Shown here piece after piece: positions 1-7,041 of a DNA stretch of 64,000 bases. Positions within the stretch are counted from its first letter, which is position 1. Each line of letters starts with the position of its first letter. A program made the position numbers and the translations under genes. The stretch is from Candidatus Peregrinibacteria bacterium (GTDB lineage Bacteria; Patescibacteriota; Gracilibacteria; UM-FILTER-43-11): positions 434,001-498,000 of the forward strand of contig CP064978.1 of NCBI GenBank assembly GCA_016699515.1. The letters are read 5' to 3'. The notes beneath the pieces were generated by a model. That model did not search any database. It saw only the letters and a program-made list of their open reading frames with translations, and was not told the origin of the DNA.

Positions 1-309
1 TGAAATATGAGAGTGTCCGATTATATTTCGCCAATCATATATTCCTTCTAGATTGTTTCTCCAGTCGTTTGGTGGATCGAATAAGTTTATGAACATATCC
101 TTGATAACCGAGAAATCTTTTTGCCAAAGTTTTGCTCTTTCTACAACGAAAGTTCTAGGAAGATTTATTTTAGCTGAACTTTCGTTAACTTTTTTTATGA
201 GTCTTGGATGTTTTTTTAGAACTATAAGATCCACCAAACGTTTTTCAATCCATATACAAAAAATGAGAATTTGACCTGCTCTATCTATGCAATTTGTTCT
301 ATTCGTCAT
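1..309 (-). CDS. Cassette gene, HEPN-like protein (partial)
   Basis: This frame is open from an ATG at 309 to the window edge, 103 codons with no stop, so the C-terminus is missing. It begins 21 bases inside the fourth cassette. Near the visible end it reads DWRNIIGHSHIS, which contains R-N-x3-H, the Rx4-6H motif of HEPN ribonuclease folds with the usual polar residue after the arginine. The rest is helical, with charged and aromatic residues, as in small HEPN proteins. HEPN proteins are often toxins or defence RNases, but the motif is short and the fold is not proven. Being the body of an integron cassette fits an accessory defence or stability gene. Confidence 0.5.
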   Translation of the reverse strand, partial: MTNRTNCIDRAGQILIFCIWIEKRLVDLIVLKKHPRLIKKVNESSAKINLPRTFVVERAKLWQKDFSVIKDMFINLFDPPNDWRNNLEGIYDWRNIIGHSHIS

Positions 310-323
310 AGGCAAAATAATTT

Positions 324-459
324 CATTTAATGTTCAGGCTATACGAAGTTACGCCGTGAACGTGGCGGTATAATATTTGCGAAGCAAACCGCCTAAGTGA
401 ACAAGTAATTTGGGTCGAACCCCGAGCTGAGGGGTGAGCTGTATAGGCGTTGTTATATG
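324..459 (-). other. attC-like recombination site 1
   Basis: Read on the minus strand, it opens with CATATAAC (452-459) and closes with ATTAAATG (324-331). The outer arms pair through CTATAC/GTATAG, with further stems inside. The opening core is the exact reverse complement of GTTATATG, which starts the same cassette at 1210-1217. The closing core has A where the other sites have G, at the base next to the expected crossover, so this site may be weakened. Confidence 0.75.
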
Positions 460-569
460 CCCCGAGCCTTGTGTATAATCCATATTATAGATCAAATAGG
501 CTACGCATGGCGAGGGCGCAGCGTGGTCGAAGTGAAGCGGAGAAGTTATTTATTGCCAAATCAATTTTA

Positions 570-1181
570 CTAATCAAATAATACCGTATCTTCATCAATA
601 CCTGATTCATTCTTATAATTCTTAATAACATGTATAGTTAGGTCATTGAGAGATTCCTTGATTCCTAATAAGGTTTCCCCATCTCTTAATTTCTCTCTCC
701 AGTTAGTAATATTAGAAGGTGTTGCATCATTAAGCATTGCATTTTCGGTGAGACTCAGTCGATTATTGAGCTCCATTGAATGTTCGACCCATGAATGCAT
801 TAATTTAAATAGTGTTTTATCATTATCTGATATAAATGCACTTGAAACAATGCAGGCTTCAGTTGCTATATTAATAACCCTAGGAAAAACAACAAATTGC
901 TTTATCTTTTCATGATTTGGATTAAATTTATTATCCTGAATAATATTTAGATTGATATAAAGTTCATGCACTAATGCATGCAATAAATCTTTTCTTTTTT
1001 GTTTTGAATTACTCCATTTTTCTATATAAATACCTGCAATACCTGCAACAATAAGTATTGTTGTTATAATGGGCTCATATTCTTTTTGATTAAGATACCA
1101 AAAAATAGCAAGTATTGCAGCTATTATAAATAATATATTTTTTATAAAAAATGATAGCATTGATTTGATTAATTTCTTCAT
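570..1181 (-). CDS. Cassette gene, membrane protein of unknown function
   Basis: The product is 203 aa from ATG 1181; a TTG start at 1199 would add six residues. Two hydrophobic segments near residues 10-30 and 40-55 are followed by a cytoplasmic, mostly helical domain. I recognise no family. The gene fills the third cassette, and about 110 bases without a gene separate its stop from attC site 1. It could be an adaptor or an accessory membrane protein, but nothing in the sequence fixes a role. Confidence 0.7.
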   Translation of the reverse strand: MKKLIKSMLSFFIKNILFIIAAILAIFWYLNQKEYEPIITTILIVAGIAGIYIEKWSNSKQKRKDLLHALVHELYINLNIIQDNKFNPNHEKIKQFVVFPRVINIATEACIVSSAFISDNDKTLFKLMHSWVEHSMELNNRLSLTENAMLNDATPSNITNWREKLRDGETLLGIKESLNDLTIHVIKNYKNESGIDEDTVLFD

Positions 1182-1209
1182 AACCTCAAGATTTGGCAAT
1201 AAATAATTA

Positions 1210-1334
1210 CATATAACGTCCAGGTATATGAGAAGTTGGCCAGTGCTAAAATATCACGAAGTGATTGCACTGGCCAATTTGGGAGAACGAATGTGCGAAG
1301 CGGAATGAGTGAACCTCATATACCTTGTTAGCTG
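1210..1334 (-). other. attC-like recombination site 2
   Basis: On the minus strand it runs from CAGCTAAC (1327-1334) to GTTATATG (1210-1217). An 11-bp arm AGGTATATGAG pairs with CTCATATACCT, and an internal GGCCAGTGC/GCACTGGCC stem lies between. The opening core is the exact complement of GTTAGCTG at the start of its own cassette (1928-1935). The stop codon of the kinase gene lies within this core. Confidence 0.85.
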
Positions 1335-1912
1335 ATGTATATTTTCCCGATTTGGTGGTGATTGACTATAAAATCAGCACTTTCCTTTGGTGAAAAACTC
1401 TCAAAACATTGTAAGTCGTTCTTTTGCCAAATGCCGTCCCAGTACTCGTCGTGATTAGTATTGTGTTGTTCTTTATTTCTTCTTTTGCCACGCGAAGTTG
1501 CCTCTTCTATCGGACAATCAATCCATATTGTTAATGAAAAGTGTTTCATTAGTTCTGGACGAAACAAACCAATACCTTCAATAATCAATATACCATTGTG
1601 CTTAATCTCAGTTTCTTTATTATTTTCCTTCCAATCCTGATTAGAATATTTTATGACGTGATTGTCTGATAGAAAGGGTTGGATCACTTCTGTACTTAGT
1701 CGATTGTAATCAATAATTTCCCAAAATTCATAATCTTTATGAATGTCGTGTTTGGCAAAAGAATCTACGCCAACCACTGGAGCTTTGAGTTTTTCACCAA
1801 GAGAAAGGGCAAATGTTGATTTTCCAGAACCACCAAATCCAGAAATGCCAATGAGTACTGGTTTTTGTAGTTTGCTAATTTTTTCTTCTAAAGTCTTTAT
1901 TGCTTCTTCCAT
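1328..1912 (-). CDS. Cassette gene, uridine kinase-like P-loop protein
   Basis: 194 aa. A Walker A loop GFGGSGKST lies at about residues 25-33, followed by VVGVDSFAKHD and, further on, ILIIEGIGLF, where the glutamate corresponds to the acidic active-site region of uridine kinase-like enzymes. A basic lid-like segment, SRGKRRNKEQ, comes at about residue 140. The family phosphorylates nucleosides or similar small molecules with ATP in the cytoplasm, but the true substrate cannot be read here. The gene is the sole occupant of the second cassette and ends inside attC site 2, as is common for cassette genes. Confidence 0.75.
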   Translation of the reverse strand: MEEAIKTLEEKISKLQKPVLIGISGFGGSGKSTFALSLGEKLKAPVVGVDSFAKHDIHKDYEFWEIIDYNRLSTEVIQPFLSDNHVIKYSNQDWKENNKETEIKHNGILIIEGIGLFRPELMKHFSLTIWIDCPIEEATSRGKRRNKEQHNTNHDEYWDGIWQKNDLQCFESFSPKESADFIVNHHQIGKIYIS

Positions 1913-1927
1913 AGGGGAAATATATTT

Positions 1928-2053
1928 CAGCTAACGTTTGCAGTTTATAGGAAGAAACTTGCTGGTACAATGAGTCAACCAGCGAGTTATTTGGGCGAGC
2001 GAAGCGCCGCCCATCTCAAATAGGGGGCGAGCCCTATAAACTGCTGTTGTGTG
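1928..2053 (-). other. attC-like recombination site 3
   Basis: On the minus strand it runs from CACACAAC (2046-2053) to GTTAGCTG (1928-1935). The outer arms GCAGTTTATAGG and CCTATAAACTGC pair perfectly over 12 bp. Two inner stems follow: GGGCG...CGCCC and CTGGT...ACCAG. The opening core is the exact complement of GTTGTGTG at the start of the first cassette (2445-2452). Confidence 0.87.
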
Positions 2054-2447
2054 ATGAACAAAATCTGTCGCGTAGCCACAGAATTACTCGGAAAATTACT
2101 GTGTAATATGCGATTGCTAGCAGTATGCTGGAAATGAGTATTATATTCCTGAACAGTGTGGTGGGCCCATCGGGAATTGGCGCCACATTGCCGATCGGCA
2201 TGAGACATCTGTTGTAGTCAGTAATACCAAGTTTTCCAAGCCAGCAATAAATATCCCAAGTATTTTCACTCAGTATGAACATTGGGAAGAATAAGAAATC
2301 CCTTATTGGGCGAAGCTGTCTGATTACCTCAGTGTCATTTACATAATAGGAGAGAGCCATATGAATGACTATTAGTAAGGCGATGAAACAGACGGCCAAG
2401 AGGAATGCATTTCTTAATTTTCTCATACTGAAGATTTTGTTTTTCAC
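2034..2447 (-). CDS. Cassette gene, small membrane protein
   Basis: 137 aa if translation starts at GTG 2447; an ATG at 2426 would give 130 aa. There are two hydrophobic helices, at about residues 13-33 and 100-122, with a polar, cysteine-containing stretch between them that probably faces outward. No family is recognised. The gene occupies the first cassette, next to the integrase, the position usually best expressed and most recently acquired. The GTG start overlaps the crossover core, and the TAG stop lies in the first arm of attC site 3. Confidence 0.65.
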   Translation of the reverse strand: MKNKIFSMRKLRNAFLLAVCFIALLIVIHMALSYYVNDTEVIRQLRPIRDFLFFPMFILSENTWDIYCWLGKLGITDYNRCLMPIGNVAPIPDGPTTLFRNIILISSILLAIAYYTVIFRVILWLRDRFCSSHNSSL

Positions 2448-2560
2448 ACAACTGGTTTCTATACGACGTGTTTTCGTAAAAATGCTTGACGGGGTTGGTT
2501 ATGCGAACTATTTTCGGAAATGCATTTTTGAAACCTGTTGTATAGAAACGAGTTTTTAGT
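2445..2560 (-). other. attI-like site with attC-like dyad symmetry
   Basis: The crossover core GTTGTGTG (2445-2452, minus) marks the start of the first cassette. Behind it, GTTTCTATAC (2455-2464) and GTATAGAAAC (2540-2549) form a 10-bp inverted repeat. A second, imperfect pair sits inside, about 2470-2485 and 2522-2534. Classical attI sites lack such a long hairpin; this one is built like attC. The integrase promoter lies in the loop. Confidence 0.65.
2486..2514 (+). promoter_or_regulatory. Promoter of the integrase gene
   Basis: TTGACG (2486-2491), a 17-base spacer and TATTTT (2509-2514) form a good sigma-70-type promoter reading toward the integrase. It lies between the arms of the attI-like inverted repeat, so recombination or DNA folding there could affect expression (inference). 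Confidence 0.65.
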
Positions 2561-2578
2561 ATCTAATTGAATTTTAGT

Positions 2579-3394
2579 ATGATTGATGAATTATTGAAAG
2601 CCACAAAGGCGGAGCTCACTTACCTTAATTATAGTCCGCGGACGGTTAGGGCTTATTTAAGTTGCTTACAGACTTACTTCAATGAAAAGCAATTACGGTT
2701 AAAGCGCGTTGATCAGGATCATATTAAACAATTTCTGACCTCGAAAGTCAGCGCTGGTGCGGCGCCGCAAACGGTTCATGTTTACCTGAATGCGATCAAG
2801 TTTTTTTATAAACAGGTTGTAAAATCTCACGAACGTATCGATCTTAAATTTGCTAAACGATCCCAAAAATTGCCAGTGATTTTATCGAAACTCGAGGTGA
2901 TTCGAATGTTGCATTCTTTTCAAAATCAAAAACACTATTTATTAATTGCGCTGGCTTATGGATCGGGTTTGCGAGTGAGTGAAGTGGTTCATCTTAAAGT
3001 GCAAGATTTAGACTTTGATCGCGAGTTGATCCATTTAAAAAGCACCAAAGGCTCTAATCACCGCATCGTCCCAATCCCTAAAAAAATCAGCACTGATTTA
3101 TTTCGCTATTGTTCAGGCAAAGATCATTGCCAATATGTTTTTGAAAGTGAGCGTGGGGGAGCGCTTACCGTGCGTACGGCCCAAAAAATCTTTCAAAAGG
3201 CTTGTCGAAAGGCCTTTATAAAAAAACCCGTTACCTTTCATTCACTCAGGCACAGCTATGCCACGCATTTGCTCGAAAACGGAACGGATGTTCGCTACGT
3301 TCAACAATTACTGGGCCATCACAACATTCGGACGACTCAGCATTATACTCAAGTGTCCAATGTGATGATTCAGCAGATTAAGAGTCCGCTTTAG
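2579..3394 (+). CDS. Integron-type tyrosine recombinase (XerC-like)
   Basis: 271 aa from ATG 2579; a TTG at 2567 is possible. An N-terminal SAM-like DNA-binding domain (about 1-85) precedes the catalytic domain. The catalytic residues are all visible: R132 (GSGLRVSE), K157, H221 and R224 (HSLRHSYATH), H247 (LLGHH) and the nucleophile Y256 (HYTQ). The C-terminus IKSPL resembles the SPLD ending of IntI. Between the strands RIVPIP and QYVFES there are only about 17 residues, whereas IntI1 has about 47, so the IntI-specific extra helix is absent. Its position, divergent from the cassettes, argues that it is the working integrase. It overlaps the next gene tail-to-tail by 17 bp. Confidence 0.9.
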   Translation: MIDELLKATKAELTYLNYSPRTVRAYLSCLQTYFNEKQLRLKRVDQDHIKQFLTSKVSAGAAPQTVHVYLNAIKFFYKQVVKSHERIDLKFAKRSQKLPVILSKLEVIRMLHSFQNQKHYLLIALAYGSGLRVSEVVHLKVQDLDFDRELIHLKSTKGSNHRIVPIPKKISTDLFRYCSGKDHCQYVFESERGGALTVRTAQKIFQKACRKAFIKKPVTFHSLRHSYATHLLENGTDVRYVQQLLGHHNIRTTQHYTQVSNVMIQQIKSPL

Positions 3395-4199
3395 TAAGCA
3401 GCCTGACCCCAAACAAAATAGGAAGTAGGCCAATGATTTGCCACAAGGTGGGGTTTTCACCCAAGATCAGAAAGGCGAAAATGAGCGTGAAGGCAGGGGT
3501 CATGGAATTGAGCGAGATGGCGTGGGTGATCGGGATGCGGTGAATGGCCTCGAGCCAGAGGATTTTAGAAAGGCCGAAGAGCAGGAATCCGTTGATCAGC
3601 AGAAAGGGGAGTGATGTGCTCAAGTTGGCCAGGGTGGGCAAGGGCTCAATGAGCATAGCCAGGGCGAGCACCGCTATTCCGCCGAGCACGCTGCGAATGG
3701 ATAGAATGGTAACGCTGCCGATCTGCTTGCGAGCTTGCTGAAAGTAGTAGTTTCCCATGGGGGGCAGGGCGGTGGCGGCTAGAATAATCAGGTCGCCGGG
3801 GTTTAGGTGATTTTGCCCTTTAAACAGCACCAAAATGGCTCCTGCCACCATCAAAAGCGCTCCCGACTGATGCGATCGACTCATGCGCTCTTTGCCCCAT
3901 AACTCTAAAATGACGATCGAAAAGAATACTTCCATCAATAAAATAATGCTGGCGTTGCCCGCGGTGGTTTGCTTTAGGCCAATGAACACCAGGCAGTAAA
4001 AGCTAACGATAAAAAAAGTTCCCAGCAGCACGTTTTTAAAGGTCGACGGAGTTTTGAGCTCATGCCATGTTTTTTGATAACTCATCATGGCGCCAAAGAA
4101 TAGCGTGGCAATGAGGGTGCTGATGGCAAGGGTAAAGAGTGGGGGAACCGTGCTACTGGCCAGAATGCTGATGATCGGAAAAAAGCTCCACAACAGCAT
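3378..4199 (-). CDS. EamA/DMT-family transporter
   Basis: 273 aa with nine to ten hydrophobic helices arranged as two EamA repeats; the second ends with ILGENPTLWQIIGLLPILFGV, the typical E-x-P-x5-G ending. Members export metabolites or amino acids across the inner membrane; the substrate is unknown. The first helix appears to begin upstream of ATG 4199: in frame, back to the preceding stop, the sequence reads RTGEWILFCEM, but without an ATG, GTG or TTG. An ATT at 4250 is the only common-type alternative, so the true N-terminus is uncertain. Not part of the integron by orientation, although it overlaps the end of the integrase. Confidence 0.85.
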   Translation of the reverse strand: MLLWSFFPIISILASSTVPPLFTLAISTLIATLFFGAMMSYQKTWHELKTPSTFKNVLLGTFFIVSFYCLVFIGLKQTTAGNASIILLMEVFFSIVILELWGKERMSRSHQSGALLMVAGAILVLFKGQNHLNPGDLIILAATALPPMGNYYFQQARKQIGSVTILSIRSVLGGIAVLALAMLIEPLPTLANLSTSLPFLLINGFLLFGLSKILWLEAIHRIPITHAISLNSMTPAFTLIFAFLILGENPTLWQIIGLLPILFGVRLLTKADS

Positions 4200-4311
4200 T
4201 TCGCAGAACAGAATCCATTCGCCGGTGCGTTTTGTGCTAAAAGATTGAATGGTGTAGTTGGTAGGTTTTCAACTTCATTAGCATACAACTTGCCACTCAC
4301 AACTCACAACA

Positions 4312-4347
4312 AAAAACCTCACTCGCACGTGGCAAAGTGAGGTTTTT
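4312..4347 (-). terminator. Terminator downstream of DoxX gene
   Basis: AAAAACCTCACT and AGTGAGGTTTTT form a 12-bp hairpin that works on either strand. It lies 20 bases past the stop of the DoxX-family gene and upstream of the EamA gene. Confidence 0.75.
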
Positions 4348-4366
4348 CGGGTTTTTAAGCAAACGC

Positions 4367-4798
4367 TTATTTTTTCATCATCAGGCTATCCAGGCTGCAT
4401 TTGCTGGCGCAGCTTACACACATCAACTTAAAGGTGGCAAGCAAGTAGATCATGTTTCCCATTACCATCATGCCGGCGTTTTGATCTTGAGTTGAAACCA
4501 GTCCAACCACAAAAAGTGAGAACAAAAGCCCGGCTAACATTGCAGCGTAGCGGGTGAAAAGCCCCAAAAGGAGCATAAGACCGATCACCACTTCGGCAAG
4601 AGGCAAAGCGGTTAGGAATCCTTTAACCAAAACCATTGGAAGTACGCTGTTTGCAAACATGGCCGTGGTGCCATCCACAAATACAGCAGTGCCCATGCCA
4701 AACTTAGCCCATCCTCCTAAAAGAAGCATGCCACCGATGGCGATGCGCAGGAGCATGTTTTTGGCGTTTTCATTGGTGGGGCATTGTTCTTTTTTCAT
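4367..4798 (-). CDS. DoxX-family membrane protein
   Basis: 143 aa with four hydrophobic helices. The first holds the DoxX-type stretch LLLGGWAKFGMG, and the middle reads LPLAEVVIGLMLLLGLFTRYAAMLAG, the usual family core. DoxX proteins are linked to quinone or thiosulfate redox and to oxidative stress in other bacteria, but the role here is not shown. A cysteine cluster, CVSCASKC, near the C-terminus is unusual and could bind metal or form disulfides (inference). The gene appears monocistronic, with its own terminator. Confidence 0.8.
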   Translation of the reverse strand: MKKEQCPTNENAKNMLLRIAIGGMLLLGGWAKFGMGTAVFVDGTTAMFANSVLPMVLVKGFLTALPLAEVVIGLMLLLGLFTRYAAMLAGLLFSLFVVGLVSTQDQNAGMMVMGNMIYLLATFKLMCVSCASKCSLDSLMMKK

Positions 4799-4930
4799 AA
4801 AAAATAAAGTTAATTGAATAAATCCTTGTCATTGTAAGAAAAACTTTCTCAAGGAACAAGTTTTATCCCTTTTCAAAGCGGTTTTTTGATGTTGAAATCG
4901 GATTTCCTCAGTCATTTCGGACTTACATTA

Positions 4931-4985
4931 TTATCCCACCCTATTATCCCACCCTCGCATTGTCATTCCGGACTTGATCCGGAAT
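4931..4985. repeat. Short tandem repeat and CCGGA palindrome
   Basis: TTATCCCACCCTA is repeated (4931-4955). It is followed by a perfect inverted repeat, ATTCCGGA-CTTGA-TCCGGAAT (4965-4985). The motif resembles small dispersed palindromes seen in many bacterial intergenic regions. The rest of the 4799-5269 gap holds one promoter-like element and nothing else I can name. Confidence 0.6.
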
Positions 4986-5085
4986 CTAGCCCTCAAAACC
5001 GTTCATCGATGGGGAAGTAGCGTTTCGCCCTGACCCCCGATTGCTTCAGCCCAATCTGACTACTTTATTTTTCACAAAAAACCGA

Positions 5086-5114
5086 TTGACGAACGTGGGC
5101 TACTTCGATAATAT
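5086..5114 (+). promoter_or_regulatory. Candidate promoter for tRNA-Ala
   Basis: TTGACG (5086-5091), 17 bases, then TAATAT (5109-5114). The tRNA begins 155 bases further on, so the transcript would have a long leader of unknown role; a nearer, weaker promoter cannot be excluded. Confidence 0.5.
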
Positions 5115-5269
5115 CGATCCGCTTGTTCGTTAACCCAATAGGGAAACGCTCAAAAACTAGAATAATTTCCTTCGTTTTACTTTGAGAATTTTCAAGTTTT
5201 TGTCCTCCGCTCTGCCTTCCGGTGCAACTGGAAATGCTCAGCTGCGGAATGCGTTTCTCGCTACTACTT

Positions 5270-5346
5270 GGGGACTTAGCTCAGCTGGCTAGAGCGCCTG
5301 CCTTGCACGCAGGAGGTCAAGGGTTCGACTCCCTTATTCTCCACCA
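5270..5346 (+). tRNA. tRNA-Ala (anticodon UGC)
   Basis: A full cloverleaf: acceptor GGGGACT pairing with ATTCTCC (one C-U mismatch), a D arm with GCTC, anticodon stem CCTGC/GCAGG around the loop CTTGCAC, and a T arm AAGGG-TTCGACT-CCCTT. The 3' CCA is encoded. In many bacteria this tRNA sits in the 16S-23S spacer; here no 16S gene precedes it, and two protein genes separate it from the 23S. Confidence 0.95.
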
Positions 5347-5360
5347 TCTTACCATCGAAA

Positions 5361-5385
5361 AAGCCCGCCTAAGCGGGCTTTTTTT
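5361..5385 (+). terminator. Terminator after tRNA-Ala
   Basis: AAGCCCGC and GCGGGCTT form an 8-bp hairpin with a four-base loop, followed by a T run, 15 bases after the tRNA. Confidence 0.9.
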
Positions 5386-5401
5386 CTTGATTCTTAATTC
5401 C

Positions 5402-5794
5402 TTAGGCCAGGTACGCGTTGTACGTTAGTACTACTCCCAGCAATCCCATTAAAATTGCCCAGACGCTCAACCAATTTTCTGAGCTGGCCGCCTTCCATTT
5501 AAAGGTTGCTTTGATCCAGGTTTCGGGCGCAAGCAGGTAATAAACCCCTTTTACAAACATGGCCCAGCCGGTTAGGGTGATGGCCACTTCGAGCCCCCAG
5601 GTCCATACATTGTGTATCCGTATAATGATGAGCCCCATGATGAGGGCCATGATCGCTAGGCTCAACATTCCGAAGTGGTTTTTTTCGAAGTCTTTTACCA
5701 CTTTGGACCATTGATTGGTGTACAACAAAAAGGAGAGCCCGAACACGAGATAAGCGGGACCCATAATTGAGGCGAGTGTATTTGTATATTCCAT
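5402..5794 (-). CDS. Four-helix membrane protein, unknown function
   Basis: 130 aa with four predicted membrane helices (about 8-25, 43-60, 68-88, 108-127) and short loops rich in tryptophan. No catalytic motif is visible. It lies between tRNA-Ala and the rRNA genes and is divergent from the next small membrane gene, with 63 bases between the starts. I do not recognise the family; similar four-helix proteins are common in Patescibacteria. Confidence 0.7.
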   Translation of the reverse strand: MEYTNTLASIMGPAYLVFGLSFLLYTNQWSKVVKDFEKNHFGMLSLAIMALIMGLIIIRIHNVWTWGLEVAITLTGWAMFVKGVYYLLAPETWIKATFKWKAASSENWLSVWAILMGLLGVVLTYNAYLA

Positions 5795-5857
5795 AAGGTT
5801 TTGTTTTTATGTTATAAATTGACCGTATTCTAGCACTTTTACCTTTACTTTCAAGTC

Positions 5858-6118
5858 ATGAACATCCTTTTTGGATTCATCGGTGTGATCGCAAGCTTAC
5901 TTTTGGTTATTTACCGCGATCCTTTGCTGCGTTTTTTTGGAACTTTCGAATGGGCGGAACGCCGTTTGGGCCCGGGGGGAAGTTACACGGTAATGGTTTT
6001 GGTGGCGCTGGGACTTTTCTTATTTTCTTTGATGGTCATGACGGACACCGTTCATTGGCTGTTCAGCGGTTTCTTGCTGCCCTTTTTTAAGGCCGATATT
6101 TGGCAGTACTTAGCCTAA
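5858..6118 (+). CDS. Small membrane protein, unknown function
   Basis: 86 aa with two hydrophobic helices, at about residues 3-20 and 43-62, and a third amphipathic one near the C-terminus. The middle, FEWAERRLGPGGSYTV, looks conserved in style but matches no family I know. It ends 34 bases before the rRNA promoter. Confidence 0.65.
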   Translation: MNILFGFIGVIASLLLVIYRDPLLRFFGTFEWAERRLGPGGSYTVMVLVALGLFLFSLMVMTDTVHWLFSGFLLPFFKADIWQYLA

Positions 6119-6152
6119 AATCACCCTTTCTAAAAAAACATATTTTTTTTTC

Positions 6153-6180
6153 TTGACTTATTGTTTTTTCTGAATAGAAT
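6153..6180 (+). promoter_or_regulatory. Promoter of the 23S-5S rRNA unit
   Basis: TTGACT (6153-6158), a 16-base spacer and TAGAAT (6175-6180), preceded by an A/T-rich tract that could act as an UP element. It gives the 23S its own promoter, about 165 bases upstream of the mature end. Confidence 0.75.
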
Positions 6181-6310
6181 GAGGAGGCACTTTTCGAGGG
6201 AAGTTTGACATTGTGTCGGTTCTCACATGGAGTGTTTGATCTTTTGCAACACCGGTGTAGTCAAAAAATCTGCAATTTTTTAACACAATTGAAGTAATTA
6301 TACTAAATAG

Positions 6311-6337
6311 TTACTGGTTAATTCATGACATTAAATA
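6311..6337 (+). other. 23S processing stem, 5' arm
   Basis: This stretch pairs with about 9942-9971 behind the 23S (TTACTGGTTAATT with AATTAACCAGTAA, then GACATTAAATA with TATTTAATGTC), forming the long helix that RNase III-type enzymes cut to release pre-23S rRNA. Confidence 0.8.
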
Positions 6338-6834
6338 GGTACGATAATCAAGTTGTACTAAGAGCATATAATGGATGCCTTGACACTTTGTTCCGATGAA
6401 GGACGTGGAAAACTGCGATAAGCTTCGGTGAGCCGTTATACAGGCTTTGACCCGGAGATTTCCGAATGGGTGAACCCCGTCGATGTTATGATCGGCGACC
6501 CTCAACTGAATTCATAGGTTGAGGAGAGGATACTCAGCGAACTGAAACATCTTAGTAGCTGAGGAAAAGAAATCAAATGAGATTCCCTTAGTAGTGGCGA
6601 GCGAACAGGGAAAAGCCCAAACCCGCTTTAAGCGGGGGTTGTAGGACTCTAACATAGACTTTACTTTGATAACCAAAGGACCCTGGAAAGGGCCGCCATA
6701 GAGGGTGATAGCCCCGTCGGTGAAATCAAATTAAACTCTTAAGATGTTCCTGAGTAGGGTCGGACACGTGAAATCCGGCTTGAATCTGGGAGGACCACCT
6801 TCCAAGGCTAAACAGACAAAGTGATCGATAGCGG

Positions 6835-6868
<34 letters not shown>

Positions 6869-7041
6869 GGGTAGGGGGATGAAATAGTATCTGAAATTAT
6901 ATGCTTACAAAGAGTCGGAGCCCGTCTTTGGCGGGTGACGGCGTGCTTTTTGTAGAACGAGCCAACGAGTTAGCTGTATCTGGCAAGGTTAAGGAGTTTT
7001 ATCCGGAGCCGTAGCGAAAGCGAGTGCGAATAGCGCGTTCT

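Larger units (their letters stand above)
1..3394. mobile_element. Integron: integrase gene plus divergent cassette array
   Basis: A tyrosine recombinase gene (+) faces away from an array of cassettes (-) that starts 126 bases before its start codon. Three attC-like sites (324-459, 1210-1334, 1928-2053) and one attI-like site (2445-2560) split the array into cassettes of about 517, 718 and 886 bp plus a fourth that leaves the window. Each 8-base core read on the minus strand (GTTGTGTG, GTTAGCTG, GTTATATG) reappears as its exact reverse complement at the far end of the same cassette. That is expected only if each cassette was once a circle closed at one attC. All cassette genes point away from the integrase. 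The left end of the array is not in the window. Confidence 0.85.

Noticed and set aside
30..274. Plus-strand open frame at the left edge
   Set aside because: It is antisense to the HEPN-like gene, which has the correct cassette orientation.
1987..2208. Overlapping minus-strand open frame within the first cassette
   Set aside because: It shares the region with the better supported membrane protein gene and crosses the attC site without protein-like composition.
2579..3394. Housekeeping XerC/XerD for chromosome dimer resolution
   Set aside because: The catalytic domain alone cannot exclude it, but the divergent cassette array with matching att cores beginning at its upstream edge makes an integron role much more likely.
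5115..5269. Small RNA between the promoter and tRNA-Ala
   Set aside because: The region folds into weak hairpins only and matches no RNA family that I recognise.
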